Shown: positions 44,551-54,559 of the stretch, piece by piece
How the letters are laid out: each line of letters opens with the position of its first letter
Numbering within the stretch: position 1 is the first letter of the stretch
Assembly: GCA_947044365.1 (NCBI GenBank)
Contig: OX345636.1
Coordinates: 32,124,212 to 32,188,211 of the forward strand
Source of the DNA: Petrosia ficiformis
Lineage: Eukaryota > Porifera > Demospongiae > Haplosclerida > Petrosiidae
Length of the DNA: 64,000 nucleotides
Direction of reading: 5' to 3'
Notes under the pieces: generated by a model
The model's database searches: none
What the model saw: only the letters and a program-made list of their open reading frames with translations
What the model was told of the DNA's origin: nothing
Made by a program: the position numbers and the translations under genes

Positions 44551-46044
44551 ATGATGCAAAGTGACAACGAATCGACCTTTAGTGACTCGAGCCTCGAAGG
44601 AGACTATCTCGAGGACAGTATGATATACGACAGCGATGACGAAACACAATGTACTTGTGGTGCTGAAGGCAGAGCTCACAAGAAAGCTTGCCCCTTGAAT
44701 CCTCATTGGCGGTATCAAGCGAAACCTGCTGCTTCTACACCTGTACGTCCTCCAAGTTCGACCCCTTTTAAAGACAGGAAACGAAGCAGTCTTAAAGTAT
44801 CCCCGCTTCCCACAACCAAGAAGAGCAAACTCTCAACTCTGTGCAGTACCACACAGAGTGCAAGAGTACTGGCAGAATCCTTCAGTCAAGACTCTTCTTC
44901 TCCCGAAGAGGACCTTTACTGCTTTTGCCGAGGAAGAGATGAAGGAAAAATGGTGGAATGTAATTGCACGTTTCAGTGGTTTCACTTTGAGTGTGTGGGG
45001 ATCACTGAAGCTCCCGAAGGTAAATGGTACTGCGATGACTGTTCACAAGAGCTCAATATCGATGACTTGGGTGTCGATTCAACTCCTGTACGTCCTCCAA
45101 ATTCGACCCCTTTTAATGACAGGAAACGAAGCAGTCTTAAAGTATCCCCGTCTCCCACAGCCAAGAAGAGCAAACTCTCAACTCCATGCAGTACCACACA
45201 GAGTGCAAGAGTACTGGCCAAATCCTTCAGTCCAGACTCTTCTTCTCCTGAAGAGGACCTATACTGCATCTGCCGAGGAAGAGATAAAGGGAAAATGGTG
45301 GAATGTGACGGACATAATTGCACGTTTCAGTGGTTTCACTTTGAGTGCGTGGGGATCACTGAATCTCCCGAAGGTAAATGGTACTGCGATGAATGTTCAC
45401 AAGAGCTCAGTATCGACGATTCGTGTGTAGAATGCATAGGCGAAAGCCCAGCCACAGTAACTGTGACCGGCCCACTGCCCACTGAAGAGTGGAAAAGTGC
45501 TGCCAGAGAAGTTATTGCTAAATTGTCTCGTTGTGAACTCACTGCTCGGTCTCAACGAGTCCAGAAAATTCCCTGTAGAAATATCGAGCCCCACATTCGT
45601 GACAGAGTTTGGGGCGATGACAACTGCCTATTCAGAGCTTTTTCTAAAGAAGTTACAGGAACCGAATCTAACCACCAAGCTGTTCATCAAGCAATTGTTA
45701 ATTTCATGACGCACAGAGATAATGCTTACCATTTCTGTAAGGACTGCTTTGCAGGTGACACTCTTGAGGCAAACCTTTATGAGCCTATTAAGAGTATGAC
45801 CGGTTACATCAAGGAAAAGGAGCTGGATCAGCGTGGATGGGGAACTGACTGCGAGATTAGAGCTTTTGCTACCCTGTGTCAGATTGATGTTTGTACATAC
45901 TCTGACAATGGGCCCAGTCGTGCGTGGCTGAAGTTTTCCCCCCTCTTTCATAACGAGCACTGCATGCCCAAGTCAGACTACAAGATCTACCTATTCCACA
46001 CAGAGGAAAAGAACCACTACGATCGTGTGGTTCCTTCTGTATAA
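44551..46044 (+). CDS. Protein with two PHD fingers and an OTU protease domain
   Basis: Single exon of 497 residues; the first ATG in frame is at 44551. Residues 1-60 are acidic. Two tandem segments of about 115-118 residues follow (STPVRPPxSTPF..., a basic KKSKLST stretch, then an ING-like PHD finger, YCxCRGR ... WFHFECVGIT ... KWYCDxC). PHD1 starts near 124 and PHD2 near 239. PHD2 has the full zinc set (MVECDGHNC); PHD1 reads MVECNC and lacks three residues between two ligands. From about 350 an OTU domain: GDDNCLFRAFS with Cys359, and EKNHYDRV with His489. PHD fingers read histone tails and OTU proteins remove ubiquitin, so a chromatin deubiquitinase role is possible. The lack of introns and the cysteine-protease module, which occurs in some transposons, leave open that it is transposon-derived. 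Sequence looks better preserved than anything else nearby. Confidence 0.9.
   Translation: MMQSDNESTFSDSSLEGDYLEDSMIYDSDDETQCTCGAEGRAHKKACPLNPHWRYQAKPAASTPVRPPSSTPFKDRKRSSLKVSPLPTTKKSKLSTLCSTTQSARVLAESFSQDSSSPEEDLYCFCRGRDEGKMVECNCTFQWFHFECVGITEAPEGKWYCDDCSQELNIDDLGVDSTPVRPPNSTPFNDRKRSSLKVSPSPTAKKSKLSTPCSTTQSARVLAKSFSPDSSSPEEDLYCICRGRDKGKMVECDGHNCTFQWFHFECVGITESPEGKWYCDECSQELSIDDSCVECIGESPATVTVTGPLPTEEWKSAAREVIAKLSRCELTARSQRVQKIPCRNIEPHIRDRVWGDDNCLFRAFSKEVTGTESNHQAVHQAIVNFMTHRDNAYHFCKDCFAGDTLEANLYEPIKSMTGYIKEKELDQRGWGTDCEIRAFATLCQIDVCTYSDNGPSRAWLKFSPLFHNEHCMPKSDYKIYLFHTEEKNHYDRVVPSV
44734..45432 (+). repeat. Tandem coding duplication (345 + 354 bp)
   Basis: The unit starting TCTACACCTGTACGTCCTCC at 44734 repeats from 45079 (TCAACTCCTGTACGTCCTCC). 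The second copy has nine extra bases coding Asp-Gly-His. The copies are very alike at DNA level, including synonymous sites, so the duplication is recent. Confidence 0.9.
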
Positions 46045-46790
46045 AATCACAGAGTACATGTAATCGGTACGAACCACTTACACATAGCAGATGTGCTGGG
46101 AACAGTGAGTACATAACTCATGTACCACGTGTGGGTGGCATGTATGTATGTACTCATTTGGACCAGTCACATGTGCATACATGTACACGTGCGTACATGT
46201 ACACGTGTGGGTGACATGTAACGCAATGTGTATGTGCTCAGTGTTGGTGTCGTGTATCACGTGTGGGTGGCATGTATACCAACACTGATTGATTGTGTAC
46301 CTTTTACAGACTGAAGACTGAAGCATAGAGTAAAAAAGAAGGAATTATTTTTTTGTTGAGTTACAACAGTATTTACAATTAACCTAGTGTATAGTTTAGA
46401 CTAACCCCTTTGCCCTTGCTGGCCGAGGGCAATGGGGATATTTCTCTCCATCTCTCTCTTGCTCTCTTTACTATATGTTTCAAACATCTTCATGTGTACC
46501 AATGACTGGCTATACGTAATATAGTCACGATGCTTTTGACATATGGTTTTGTTTGAAACATGTAGTAGGATAGAGTAGCAAGGGAGAGACATAGTTTTTT
46601 TGTTGTTGTTGTTGCACAAAGTTTCACTTGCGTATCTGTTGTGTTTGTGTATTGTTCTAAGGTTGTTGTTAGGCTTTTATAAATCTACATGTACATGTAT
46701 GTATCATATCAAGACTAAGATGTCTGGTTTAGGGCTGCAAGTTCACACCCATCTTTGATGGTTTAAGACGTGTGCTTGTGTGCTCTTTCC
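46045..46790. repeat. Region 3' of the PHD/OTU gene with ACATGTAC palindromes
   Basis: No gene. GTACCACGTGTGGGTGGCAT (46120) and GTATCACGTGTGGGTGGCAT (46254) are direct copies; between them ACATGTACACGTG words repeat. A T/C-rich stretch (about 46440-46470) follows. Confidence 0.6.
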
Positions 46791-46986
46791 AGACTTCCTG
46801 TACGCACCCCGTCATTAGACGGGTTTACAAGTAGCGTACATGGATCAAGACCACAAGACCAAGACTTCCTGTACGCACCCCGTCATTAGACGGGTTTACA
46901 AGTAGCGTACATGGATCAAGACCACAAGACCAAGACTTCCTGTACGCACCCCATCATTTAGATGGGTTTACAAGTAGCGTACAGGA
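46791..46986 (+). repeat. 71-bp tandem repeat with conserved hairpin (2.8 copies)
   Basis: Units start AGACTTCCTGTACGCACC at 46791, 46862 and 46933. Each holds an inner stem and an outer stem. Inner: CCCGTC-ATTA-GACGGG in copies 1 and 2, CCCATC-ATTTA-GATGGG in copy 3. Outer: TCCTGTACGC with GCGTACATGGA (one bulged base) in copies 1 and 2, and a perfect GCGTACAGGA in copy 3. The change of both sides of the inner stem in copy 3 keeps pairing. Confidence 0.85.
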
Positions 46987-47189
46987 ATGACAATGGTGGG
47001 AATGACAATCCCTACCCTACTGTGAACCACTCAATGTGTGTTCACAAGGGATTGTGCATCTCTTACTCTGTCGTGATCCATCTTGTATGGTGAGCTTACT
47101 AGTGCAATCCTAATGGTGAGCAGCCAGCTCGCATGTCAATGAGACATGTGTATGAGACGCTGGTTTAGGGATAAACAGAGTGAGAGAGG

Positions 47190-47290
47190 GTGGCAGGGAG
47201 GGGGGCTTGCGACACAGTGACACCTTCTCGCGATGGTGCAGGCCGTCACTCTCTTTACAGACATACATGTATGCAGGGTATGGATACAGT
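47190..47290 (+). repeat. Dispersed 100-bp repeat, copy 1
   Basis: GGGTGGCAGGGAGGGGGGCT to GCAGGGTATGGATACA is almost identical to 61586-61682; this copy has four extra bases (CTTT) in the middle. Confidence 0.85.
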
Positions 47291-47356
47291 GAGCTGATTC
47301 AGTGATTTTCATATTTCAGCTGCTTGTGTCTTGCTTCTCGTATTATTGGACAACGC

Positions 47357-47401
47357 CCTGCTGGAATGGCTGTTTCCAGTGGAAACAGCCTTTCCAGCAG
47401 G
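47357..47401. repeat. 21-bp stem hairpin
   Basis: CCTGCTGGAATGGCTGTTTCC pairs (one mismatch) with the sequence ending at 47401, around a loop of three bases. It is GC-rich compared with its surroundings. Confidence 0.75.
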
Positions 47402-48120
47402 ACCTTTCCACACCACTGCATAGTCTACAAAGAGTGTGCTGAGATCACGTAAACTGTTGTGGGGGCTACTGTTAGTTCTCACATCAGTTAAGTAGTGTTG
47501 TTTTAGTTAGCTAAATCCCCTTTCAGTAGTTAACTACCTAGCATTATGGCCCATAAATGGACACTTTTTGAAGTTAGTTTGCGGCATACTGTAACTGTAA
47601 CAAAAAAGTAGTCATTATCGTCATACTAAAACAGCACTACTTATTTAAGCAAGCCTCACTCTTACTCTGTATTTTACATTGAGGGACTAAATAATTGTTG
47701 CTTACCTTTTTTTTAATTGAGTATATATAGTTGAAGAACAAACAAGCAAGTGGACACACAGAAAACCATGGTATTTTAATATTTGACAATTGTATATAGG
47801 CTAATTATGAAAAGCATTGAAAAAGTGCATATTATTAGCCTTCAGATGATATGTATATGTGTAGTGTACTCGAGCCTACACCTGATATGGACACATTATG
47901 ATAAATTATATACATGGACTATATAGTATATACATGTATAAGTTATTGAGTTACAGGTATTTAACTTTATTATATTAAACTACATGTATATGCATGTACT
48001 TACTGTGACTCAATAACTTATACATGTATAAGTTTTTGAGTTACTGTATAATCATGTATTTAACCTTATGATATTAACCTTATGATATTTTCGGTTTTGA
48101 CTTCAATCTCTGGTTAAAAT
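47402..48120. other. Non-coding stretch with palindromic words
   Basis: No gene. TATACATGTATAAGTTATTGAGTTAC-type words recur at about 47930, 48015, 50070, 50140 and 50210 in both directions (ACTCAATAACTTATACATG at 48008), forming a dispersed short repeat. Confidence 0.5.
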
Positions 48121-48282
48121 AGAAATGGAACTCTGTTTCAAGAAGCAGAAATGTGCTGTAAAAAAGCTCAATCTGCTCAATGTGCACACAGTCCCTTCCA
48201 AAGCGTTCTAATCTTTGTACATATCTTCCTCCAGGTTTGTTACCATGTCATAGAGGTTCTTGTACTGTTCCAGTCGCTGGTC
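48121..48282 (-). pseudogene. Coiled-coil exon-like fragment
   Basis: Minus strand reads DQRLEQYKNLYDMVTNLEED then MYKD-stop-NALEGTVCTLSRLSFF. The heptad-like pattern and codon quality look coding, and an AG precedes it, but one TAG interrupts it. I do not recognise the protein. It could be one dead exon of a host or inserted gene. Confidence 0.35.
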
Positions 48283-48299
48283 TCATGCAATGTAGATAC

Positions 48300-48470
48300 C
48301 AAGAGAAAGGAGCAAAGGTACACATACATATACATACATGTACATGTACACTGATGTACACAATGTACATGTGAATAGAGCATGTGTACATGCATGTACA
48401 TACATGTATTTGTATAAGTGTCTGAGTGTCCATATACATGTACATGTACATGTAATAACATGTGACACTA
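48300..48470. repeat. (ACATGT)-rich low-complexity stretch
   Basis: TACATACATGTACATGTACA and related palindromic words make up most of this stretch. The open frames on it on both strands are low-complexity artefacts. Confidence 0.8.
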
Positions 48471-49229
48471 AACACTAAACTAATTTACATGTACGTATTT
48501 AGATATATTAATTACAATAGAAAACGAGAAATATCACACTACCATTTTTTGATAAAAGACAATTTTGGTTTTAATAGTTAACTTTCCACATTTACATGTA
48601 TGCAGTAATGTTCCCACTAAACCTGCTTATGGAGTGTATATTTCACAATTAATAAGAATTGGTAGGATATGCGATTCTTTTAAAGATTTTGCACAGACAC
48701 TATAAGTTAACTAGTCATTTAATACAGCAAGGTTTCTGGTATACAAAGCTATGTTTTATCTTTTACAAAATACATGCACCCATTTTTCTAAATTTAATTG
48801 TAATGTACGCAAACATATAGAGGAAGGTGTTTGCCTGCCCGTTAATGTTAAACTGAACTTAACTAGAAATGTGACTATTAGACGTGCTAGACATTGAGTA
48901 GTACTTATCAGTGCTTCTTCTATAATCAGTACTGATCAGTACTTCTTTTGTGTGTTGCATGGGTGGACAGTGATGGCCAGCTGCTTTTGTAGAAGCAGGT
49001 GCTTGGTGTGCCTCACCGTCTGATCTCAGGCCTTGCACATATAACCAACTTGGGTTTACGGCAGCTCTATGCTTCTCTTGTTGGTTTTGTGAGTTGCATT
49101 ATGTTGTGTACTTGTTATTTAAGTGTACTATTTTTATTGTTATATGGACACTGGATGAGTGGGGAGAGTTGGCATGCCATCAAAGATCTTTAACCCACCA
49201 TTCCCGGTTCTCAAGACTGGGCATTCAGT
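48471..49229. other. Non-coding stretch
   Basis: No gene recognised. AGTACTTATCAGTGCTTCTT and AGTACTGATCAGTACTTCTT lie side by side at about 48899-48947 as a short direct repeat. Confidence 0.35.
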
Positions 49230-49244
49230 GTTCAATTTTTTCCT

Positions 49245-49475
49245 TATTTTTCTAAGCTGTTCATTTTCTAAGCCATTGTGGCTGTTAATTTTCTAAGCCA
49301 TTGTGGCTGTTCATTTTCTAAGCCATTGTGGCTGCTTATTTCTAAGCCGTTGTGGCTGCTTATTTTCTAAGCCATGGTAGCTGGTAATTATTTTTCTAAG
49401 CCATTGTGGCTGATTATGTTTCTAAGCCGTAGTGGCTGGTCTAATGTTTAATGAAGCCATTGTGGCTGCTTGTTT
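49245..49475 (+). repeat. Minisatellite TTTTCTAAGCCATTGTGGCT, arm 1
   Basis: About nine units of 25-30 bases built on TCTAAGCCATTGTGGCTG. The array ends AATGAAGCCATTGTGGCTGC then TTGTTTGTTTGTGTG. The inverse of the same array and its flank is at 50975-51165. Confidence 0.9.
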
Positions 49476-49893
49476 GTTTGTGTGTGTGTGTTTGCGCCTT
49501 TTGCTGGCATGCTAGACACATGAGTTTTCATGTACATGTACAAACTAGTGTTGTTTTACTTAACTATAACTAAAATCTCTTTTAGTAAGGCATTTTGACT
49601 TTTAGTTAACTAAATTACAAGTCTGTTGCAATAACTATAATTAAAATAATAAATGGCCAATAATACATGTAAGTGTTGTTAACTAAAACTAAAACCCCTT
49701 TTTATTTTAGTTAATTAAACTATAACTAAATTGCAAGAAACTAGACGTACATAAAAGTTGTAATTATTGTCTAACTAAAATAACACTAGTGTCATGTAGT
49801 GTATCCATAAATGTAGTACATTTTCCTGAGGTCAAGATGAACGTGAATGACCTTATGATACATGTACATTTGTTTTATTCATTTACATTGTAG

Positions 49894-49947
49894 TTACTAG
49901 AAATTGATGAAGTTCACTGGCTGGACGAAAGAAAAGAAGAATTAGTG
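49894..49947 (+). CDS. Possible host exon
   Basis: Between TTTACATTGTAG and GTATGTAA lies an 18-codon open block LLEIDEVHWLDERKEELV. Good splice borders and non-repetitive coding-like sequence suggest an exon; no family recognised. Confidence 0.35.
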
Positions 49948-50272
49948 GTATGTAACACATGTAACTACATGTACATGTATTATTTACATGTGTGTTGACA
50001 ATAACCCATGCATGCATGTACATGTACATGTACGTGGGAGCTCAGCCTCAAGATACTTCTATATTTACATGTATAAGTTATTGAGTTACAGGTATTTAAC
50101 CTTATATACATGTACTTACTGTGACTCAATAACTTATGCATGTATAAGTTATTGAGTTACTATATAATCATGTATTTAACCTTATGATATATACTATAGT
50201 ACACATGTATACATGTATAAGTTATTTAGTTACAGTTAATCTAGTATATACATGTATTAGTGCTGTAACAGA

Positions 50273-50330
50273 TATCCGGATTATCCAAAATCTATTTTAC
50301 ATCCGAATTAAATATTTTGATCCATATATC
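50273..50330 (+). repeat. Possible hAT terminal repeat
   Basis: TAGTGCTGTAACAGATATCC at about 50258 resembles hAT-type ends (CAGTGCTGTAAC). No matching end was found on the other side, so it is only a suggestion. Confidence 0.3.
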
Positions 50331-50731
50331 TGTTCAATTTACTGAATGGTGTTTTCATCAAACTTTCATTGTAGTTAAATACTCAAATAATGACAATTAT
50401 AAAATTTTAGTAGTTAAAAAAAATATATAGTGAACCTGTTTTGCAATGTTTTTATAGCATTCTTGCGCCTGGAACAGGTTTTTTTTTGGGTACATGTATG
50501 TACTGTACCACTGTATGTCAATAGAAGGTCACCATTAATTAGTCATTAGTTTACTACGTAATTGGTGTGCAATGTGAGACAGTAATTACTGATAGTAGAA
50601 CTAAGGTAATTACTGTTACTGTATGGCAACATTTTATTGACATATACTACATGTATATTTACATTATTATTGGTAAGAGTATGCACATGTACCTGTACTT
50701 GTATAATTATATTTTCTATTTATACATGTAG

Positions 50732-50795
50732 CTGAAACTGATTTCTCTACTACTGGAACAATGGACAATTCAAAAGCAGCCATCTACTAACAGTA
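50732..50795 (+). CDS. Possible host exon
   Basis: After TATACATGTAG and before GTAAGT lies LKLISLLLEQWTIQKQPSTN plus one residue, open in one phase. It could follow the 49894-49947 exon (phase fits). Function not recognised. Confidence 0.35.
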
Positions 50796-50974
50796 GTAAG
50801 TTAATACTCATTATACATTGTGTATATGTGATTGGCTCAGGGAATATCAGATCTATGGTTCAAGCTTAGCTCATTATTTAGTCATTTTGTACAAGAAGCA
50901 TACTAAACTTGATATCAGAGAAACAATGGTTGCTCTTTCAGGACTCAAAATTTACAATGTACATGAAAGCCTAA

Positions 50975-51165
50975 CATGCTAGCAATAGCACACACAACAA
51001 ACAAACAAGCAGCCACAATGGCTTCATTAAACATTAGAGCAGCCACTTTGGCTTAGAAAAATAAAAACCAGCAACATGGCTTAGAAAAATAATAATCAGC
51101 CACCATCGAATAAGCAGGCCACAATGACTTAGATAATAAGCAGCCACAATGGCTTAGAACAGTGT
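50975..51165 (-). repeat. Minisatellite arm 2 (inverse of 49245-49475)
   Basis: The reverse complement reads TCTAAGCCATTGTGGCTG units followed by TAATGAAGCCATTGTGGCTG and TTGTTTGTTTG, the same order as arm 1, including the flank CATGCTAG. Arms are more diverged inside the array than at the flank. Confidence 0.85.
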
Positions 51166-51309
51166 TAACACCAGAAAAATAATGTTGGTCACCACTTGTG
51201 TATGTCGTTTAAATTGAAATACATGTATTTGAAGCAAGAGTATATTTCTGAATGAAAATCATGTATTATATATGCCAACAACTGAATAATAGGACTGATA
51301 CTAAAAACA

Positions 51310-51665
51310 AGTGTATATAGAGAAAAAAACATCCCTATGATTGCTTTACAAATTTAAGTGAAGATATGACTGCTTTGTGGTGTGCAGAATTCAGTAATCA
51401 TGGCTGACTTTATCAAGCATGAAAGACAACAGCTTATTATTTTGATTATCTACTCTCCTGACCTTTCAAAGGACCTTGTAGAACTTTAGGAATATATTTC
51501 AGGCAGAATAGCTAGCTATTAGTTCCAGTTTCTACGTAAGCTCAACAGCTTTCTTTCTGCTAGTGTGTAGAGCTTGAACGCGCGTTCTTTTACGCGCCAC
51601 GCCCATTAATTGACCGAGCCCCCCGGGAATGACGCAACTTCCTTAACTACGTATACAACGCATAG
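51310..51665 (+). repeat. Dispersed repeat, copy 2 of 3 (longest)
   Basis: Shares GACTGCTTTGTGGTGTGCAG, TTCAGTAATCATGGCT, GTAGAACTTTAGGAATATAT, CAGCTTTCTTTCTGCTAG and CCTTAACTACGTATACAA with 54170-54490, and in inverse with 1841-2055. Confidence 0.85.
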
Positions 51666-52537
51666 TCGCGCAAGTGACACAAACATATATATCAGAGAGT
51701 ACGGTAGTACTCTCTATGTAGGGATGGAACGGGAAAAAAATGGCCACCCATGCATTTCAATTGCAAGTGATGAGCTGAAATCTCTGGTAATATATACACA
51801 TAAGTTTCTATACACACATGCCTGTTTATATCTAGTGTTTTTATGACTACCAATACCTTCTAGATGGCCGAAGATTATTGTTAAGGTAGAGAACCGGCGA
51901 GTGGCAAAACTGGCAAAATCTTCATCATATTATTTTCCAGACAAATCATTTTTTTGTTTGTTGACCTATCACGATGATTCTAGCACCATTCCCGTCGCAT
52001 TTATAGTAAAATTCTGGTCGTAAAGTATCGAGATGATATCTTCAGATACTATGAAAGAAGACAGTCTCAACGACTATAAAGATTTGATTTGGAATTGGAC
52101 GCCATTTTCCTAAGTGGAATTTAATTACGCATGCGCATTTGTATACTCTTAACATGGAAGCTGAAAAGGTGGAAGTGTTTGGCATTGTAATAACATTTGT
52201 GAGTTTGTGAGCAAATACTAATATTGAATATAATAATTATTAATATTAAAGCAATTGTATAATAATATTGTATACTATGATAAGCATTGGAATACTGAAT
52301 GGTTGACACAGTGACTGACACTACTTCTTGTAGGACTGCAGACAGTGATGTAAGTGAATAGAGAATATACATCATCTGTAAGTGAAAGAGAATGATAATC
52401 AATACATAAACAAAAGACTGACCTTCATTGATGAACAAATTTTAATGCATTTTTGATTGCATGATTTCATAATGATATATAGTATTTCTGCAATCTAAAA
52501 AAACATTCACATCGTTTAGAAAAAAATCAATGAAAAC
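51666..52537. other. Unassigned stretch
   Basis: One start-like open block, MEREKNGHPCISIASDELKS from 51724 ending near a GTAATA, may be a first exon; nothing else seen. Confidence 0.25.
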
Positions 52538-52840
52538 AAGAATAATAAAAAACATTTTCAATAAAAATGAAAGAAGATGTAGGGATGTTAAAACCCAAAA
52601 AGCAAGCAAACAAGGTTGGGAAGCTAACTTAGGACCCAAAATTAAACAAACCACTTCCATATAACCCTACATAATTACAGCTCTTTGTACAGAGGTGTAA
52701 GCACTTATGTAGGGTTATATGGAAGTGGTTTGTTTAATTTTGGGTCCTAAGTTAGCTTCCCAACCTTGTTTGCTTGCTTTTTGGGTTTTGACATCCCTAC
52801 ATCTTCTTTCATTTTTATTGAAAATGTTTTTTATTATTCT

Positions 52841-52841
<1 letters not shown>
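52538..52841. repeat. Near-perfect 137-bp inverted repeat
   Basis: Arms 52538-52674 and 52705-52841 are reverse complements; I find one mismatch (GATGTTAAAACCC against GATGTCAAAACCC). The loop is 30 bases. A TA run follows directly at the right. A transcript would form a long hairpin. Confidence 0.95.

Positions 52842-52868
<27 letters not shown>
52842..52868. repeat. (TA)n microsatellite
   Basis: A TA dinucleotide run of about 13 units directly at the edge of the inverted repeat. Confidence 0.9.
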
Positions 52869-52871
<3 letters not shown>

Positions 52872-53317
52872 TAAACCCCGTGGAAAGCAATTATAGGGAT
52901 GGCCCTACGGGCCATAATAATAATAGATATTGGAGTGACCACCATGCTTACACACATAAAACACGACCATCTACACATGATAACCATGAAAACTCACACA
53001 ATCATTCCGAGTAAAACGATCTATTAGGCTTCTTAGATTGTGGGATTGACTCAGTTTCATCTTCTACATTTCTGGAGTTAGAACTTGAGCCAGAAGGAAG
53101 AAAGTATGATCGTAATTCGGATCATAAGTCAGCCATTCCAAAATGCGTGTGCACACCCACTTATTTATTATTCATTATTAATTACAAAATGGAGGACAGA
53201 AGAAACGAGGTCGTCATTTGACGGAGAGACGACCACTGGCGCTAACACTGGCTTAGAAAATAAACAGCTATTGAAAGGGGTTTAGCTAAATCAATACTAG
53301 TACTTATATGTAATTAT

Positions 53318-53476
53318 GTTTGTGTGTCTGTGTTTGTGTGTCTGTGTTTGTGTTTGTCTGTGTGTCTGTGTGTCTGTGTTTGTGTTTGTGTGTCTGTGTT
53401 TGTGTTTGTCTGTGTGTCTGTGTTTGTGTTTGTGTGTTAGTGTTTGTCTGTGTGTCTGTGTTTGTGTGTCTGTGTC
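53318..53476 (+). repeat. TGTGTCTGTGTTTG minisatellite
   Basis: Irregular alternation of TGTGTCTG and TGTTTG units over about 160 bases. The open frames on both strands here are artefacts. A related array is at 61680-61795. Confidence 0.95.
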
Positions 53477-53582
53477 CAACACTAACATGCATGTCCTGAA
53501 TACTGAAGTGAGTATGCAGCACTATATGTACATGTATATTCATAATTACATACACATGTACTGTACATATAGAAGATACTGA

Positions 53583-53765
53583 ATGGACAAAATGACATCT
53601 TTTCTTTTCTTAGATGATATTTCACAGTTGGGGACCTCCAAACAGAAAGTCACTACCCCTTATTCTACTAAACAACTCAAAATATGGTTATATAGAGTTA
53701 GCAACTTAGCATTGTGCAACTTACAAAGGCATCTACCAGCAGGAAAATATGAGATACACATCTGA
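53583..53765 (+). pseudogene. Exon-like segment, copy 1
   Basis: A 60-codon open block includes DDISQLGTSKQKVTTPYSTK then QLKIWLYRVSNLALCNLQRH. The same block with its upstream TGACATCTTTTCTTTTCTT is found at 54560-54706. Neither copy is recognised. It may be a duplicated exon. Confidence 0.35.
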
Positions 53766-54169
53766 TGAATACAAGGTACATGTAAATACAATGTAAAAAA
53801 CCACACCCCTAATTAAAATTTGTTATTTTATATGTACATGTACATTTTTCATTTTTCCATTGCCTCAGGTGTCTGTCTTTCTTTCTTTCTTTCTGTCTCT
53901 TTCTACATCTCCGATAACATCATGTACATGTATGTTGACTGGATGTATGATAATTGATTTCATTATCTTAATCTAGTTATAATAATCGTAATTAACGTAG
54001 TGTATAACAATAGATATTTGGTTTTATTAGTTTTGGTTGTTTTAGTTGACCATAACTATATCTAAAACCCCTTTTGTTAGTATGGTGCTATGACTTTTAG
54101 TTAACTCAACTATAACTAGTATATAATTATTGTAAAAATGTTACTGTAATTAACTCAACTGAAACAAGA

Positions 54170-54500
54170 TATGTAGAGAAAAAAGTATTCCTGTGACTGC
54201 TTTGTGGTGTCCAGCATTCAGTAATCATGGCTAACTTTATCATGCCCAAAACACATCAGCCTATTATAGTTGATTATATACTCTGTTTACTTTTTAAAGG
54301 ACCTTATAGAACTTTAGGAATATATTGAATAGTTAGCTATTAGTTCCAGTTTCTACGTAAGCTACACAGCTTTCTTTCTGCTAGTCTGTAGAGCTTGAGT
54401 GCGGGTTCTTTTACATGCCATGCCCATTAATTGACCGAGCCCTGGGAATGACGTAACTTCCTTAACTACGTATACAATGCATAATCGCATATGTGGCCAC
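54170..54500 (+). repeat. Dispersed repeat, copy 3 of 3
   Basis: Matches 51310-51665 over most of its length with scattered changes, for example TTTTACATGCCATGCCC where copy 2 has TTTTACGCGCCACGCCC (CpG loss). Confidence 0.85.
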
Positions 54501-54559
54501 AAACCTATACATGTACATGTATATATACACATGTATATAGATATATCTAGACGAGTGTG

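Noticed and set aside
44858..45430. Second long open frame over the PHD repeats
   Set aside because: It is a shifted-frame shadow of the PHD/OTU gene and has no domain.
46791..46986. CRISPR-like repeat array
   Set aside because: Repeats are contiguous 71-bp units with no unique spacers, and the genome is eukaryotic.
46791..46986. Self-cleaving ribozyme (hammerhead or twister)
   Set aside because: The conserved CTGATGA and GAAA core of hammerheads is absent and I could not place a twister core.
47357..47401. MicroRNA precursor
   Set aside because: The stem is only 21 pairs with a three-base loop, too short for Dicer-type processing.
48240..48475. Three overlapping minus-strand frames rich in Met, Tyr, Cys and His
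   Set aside because: They are translations of ACATGT low-complexity sequence.
53316..53582. Cys/Val-rich or Thr/His-rich open frames on both strands
   Set aside because: They are translations of the TGTGTCTGTGTTTG minisatellite; the same holds for 61587-61863.
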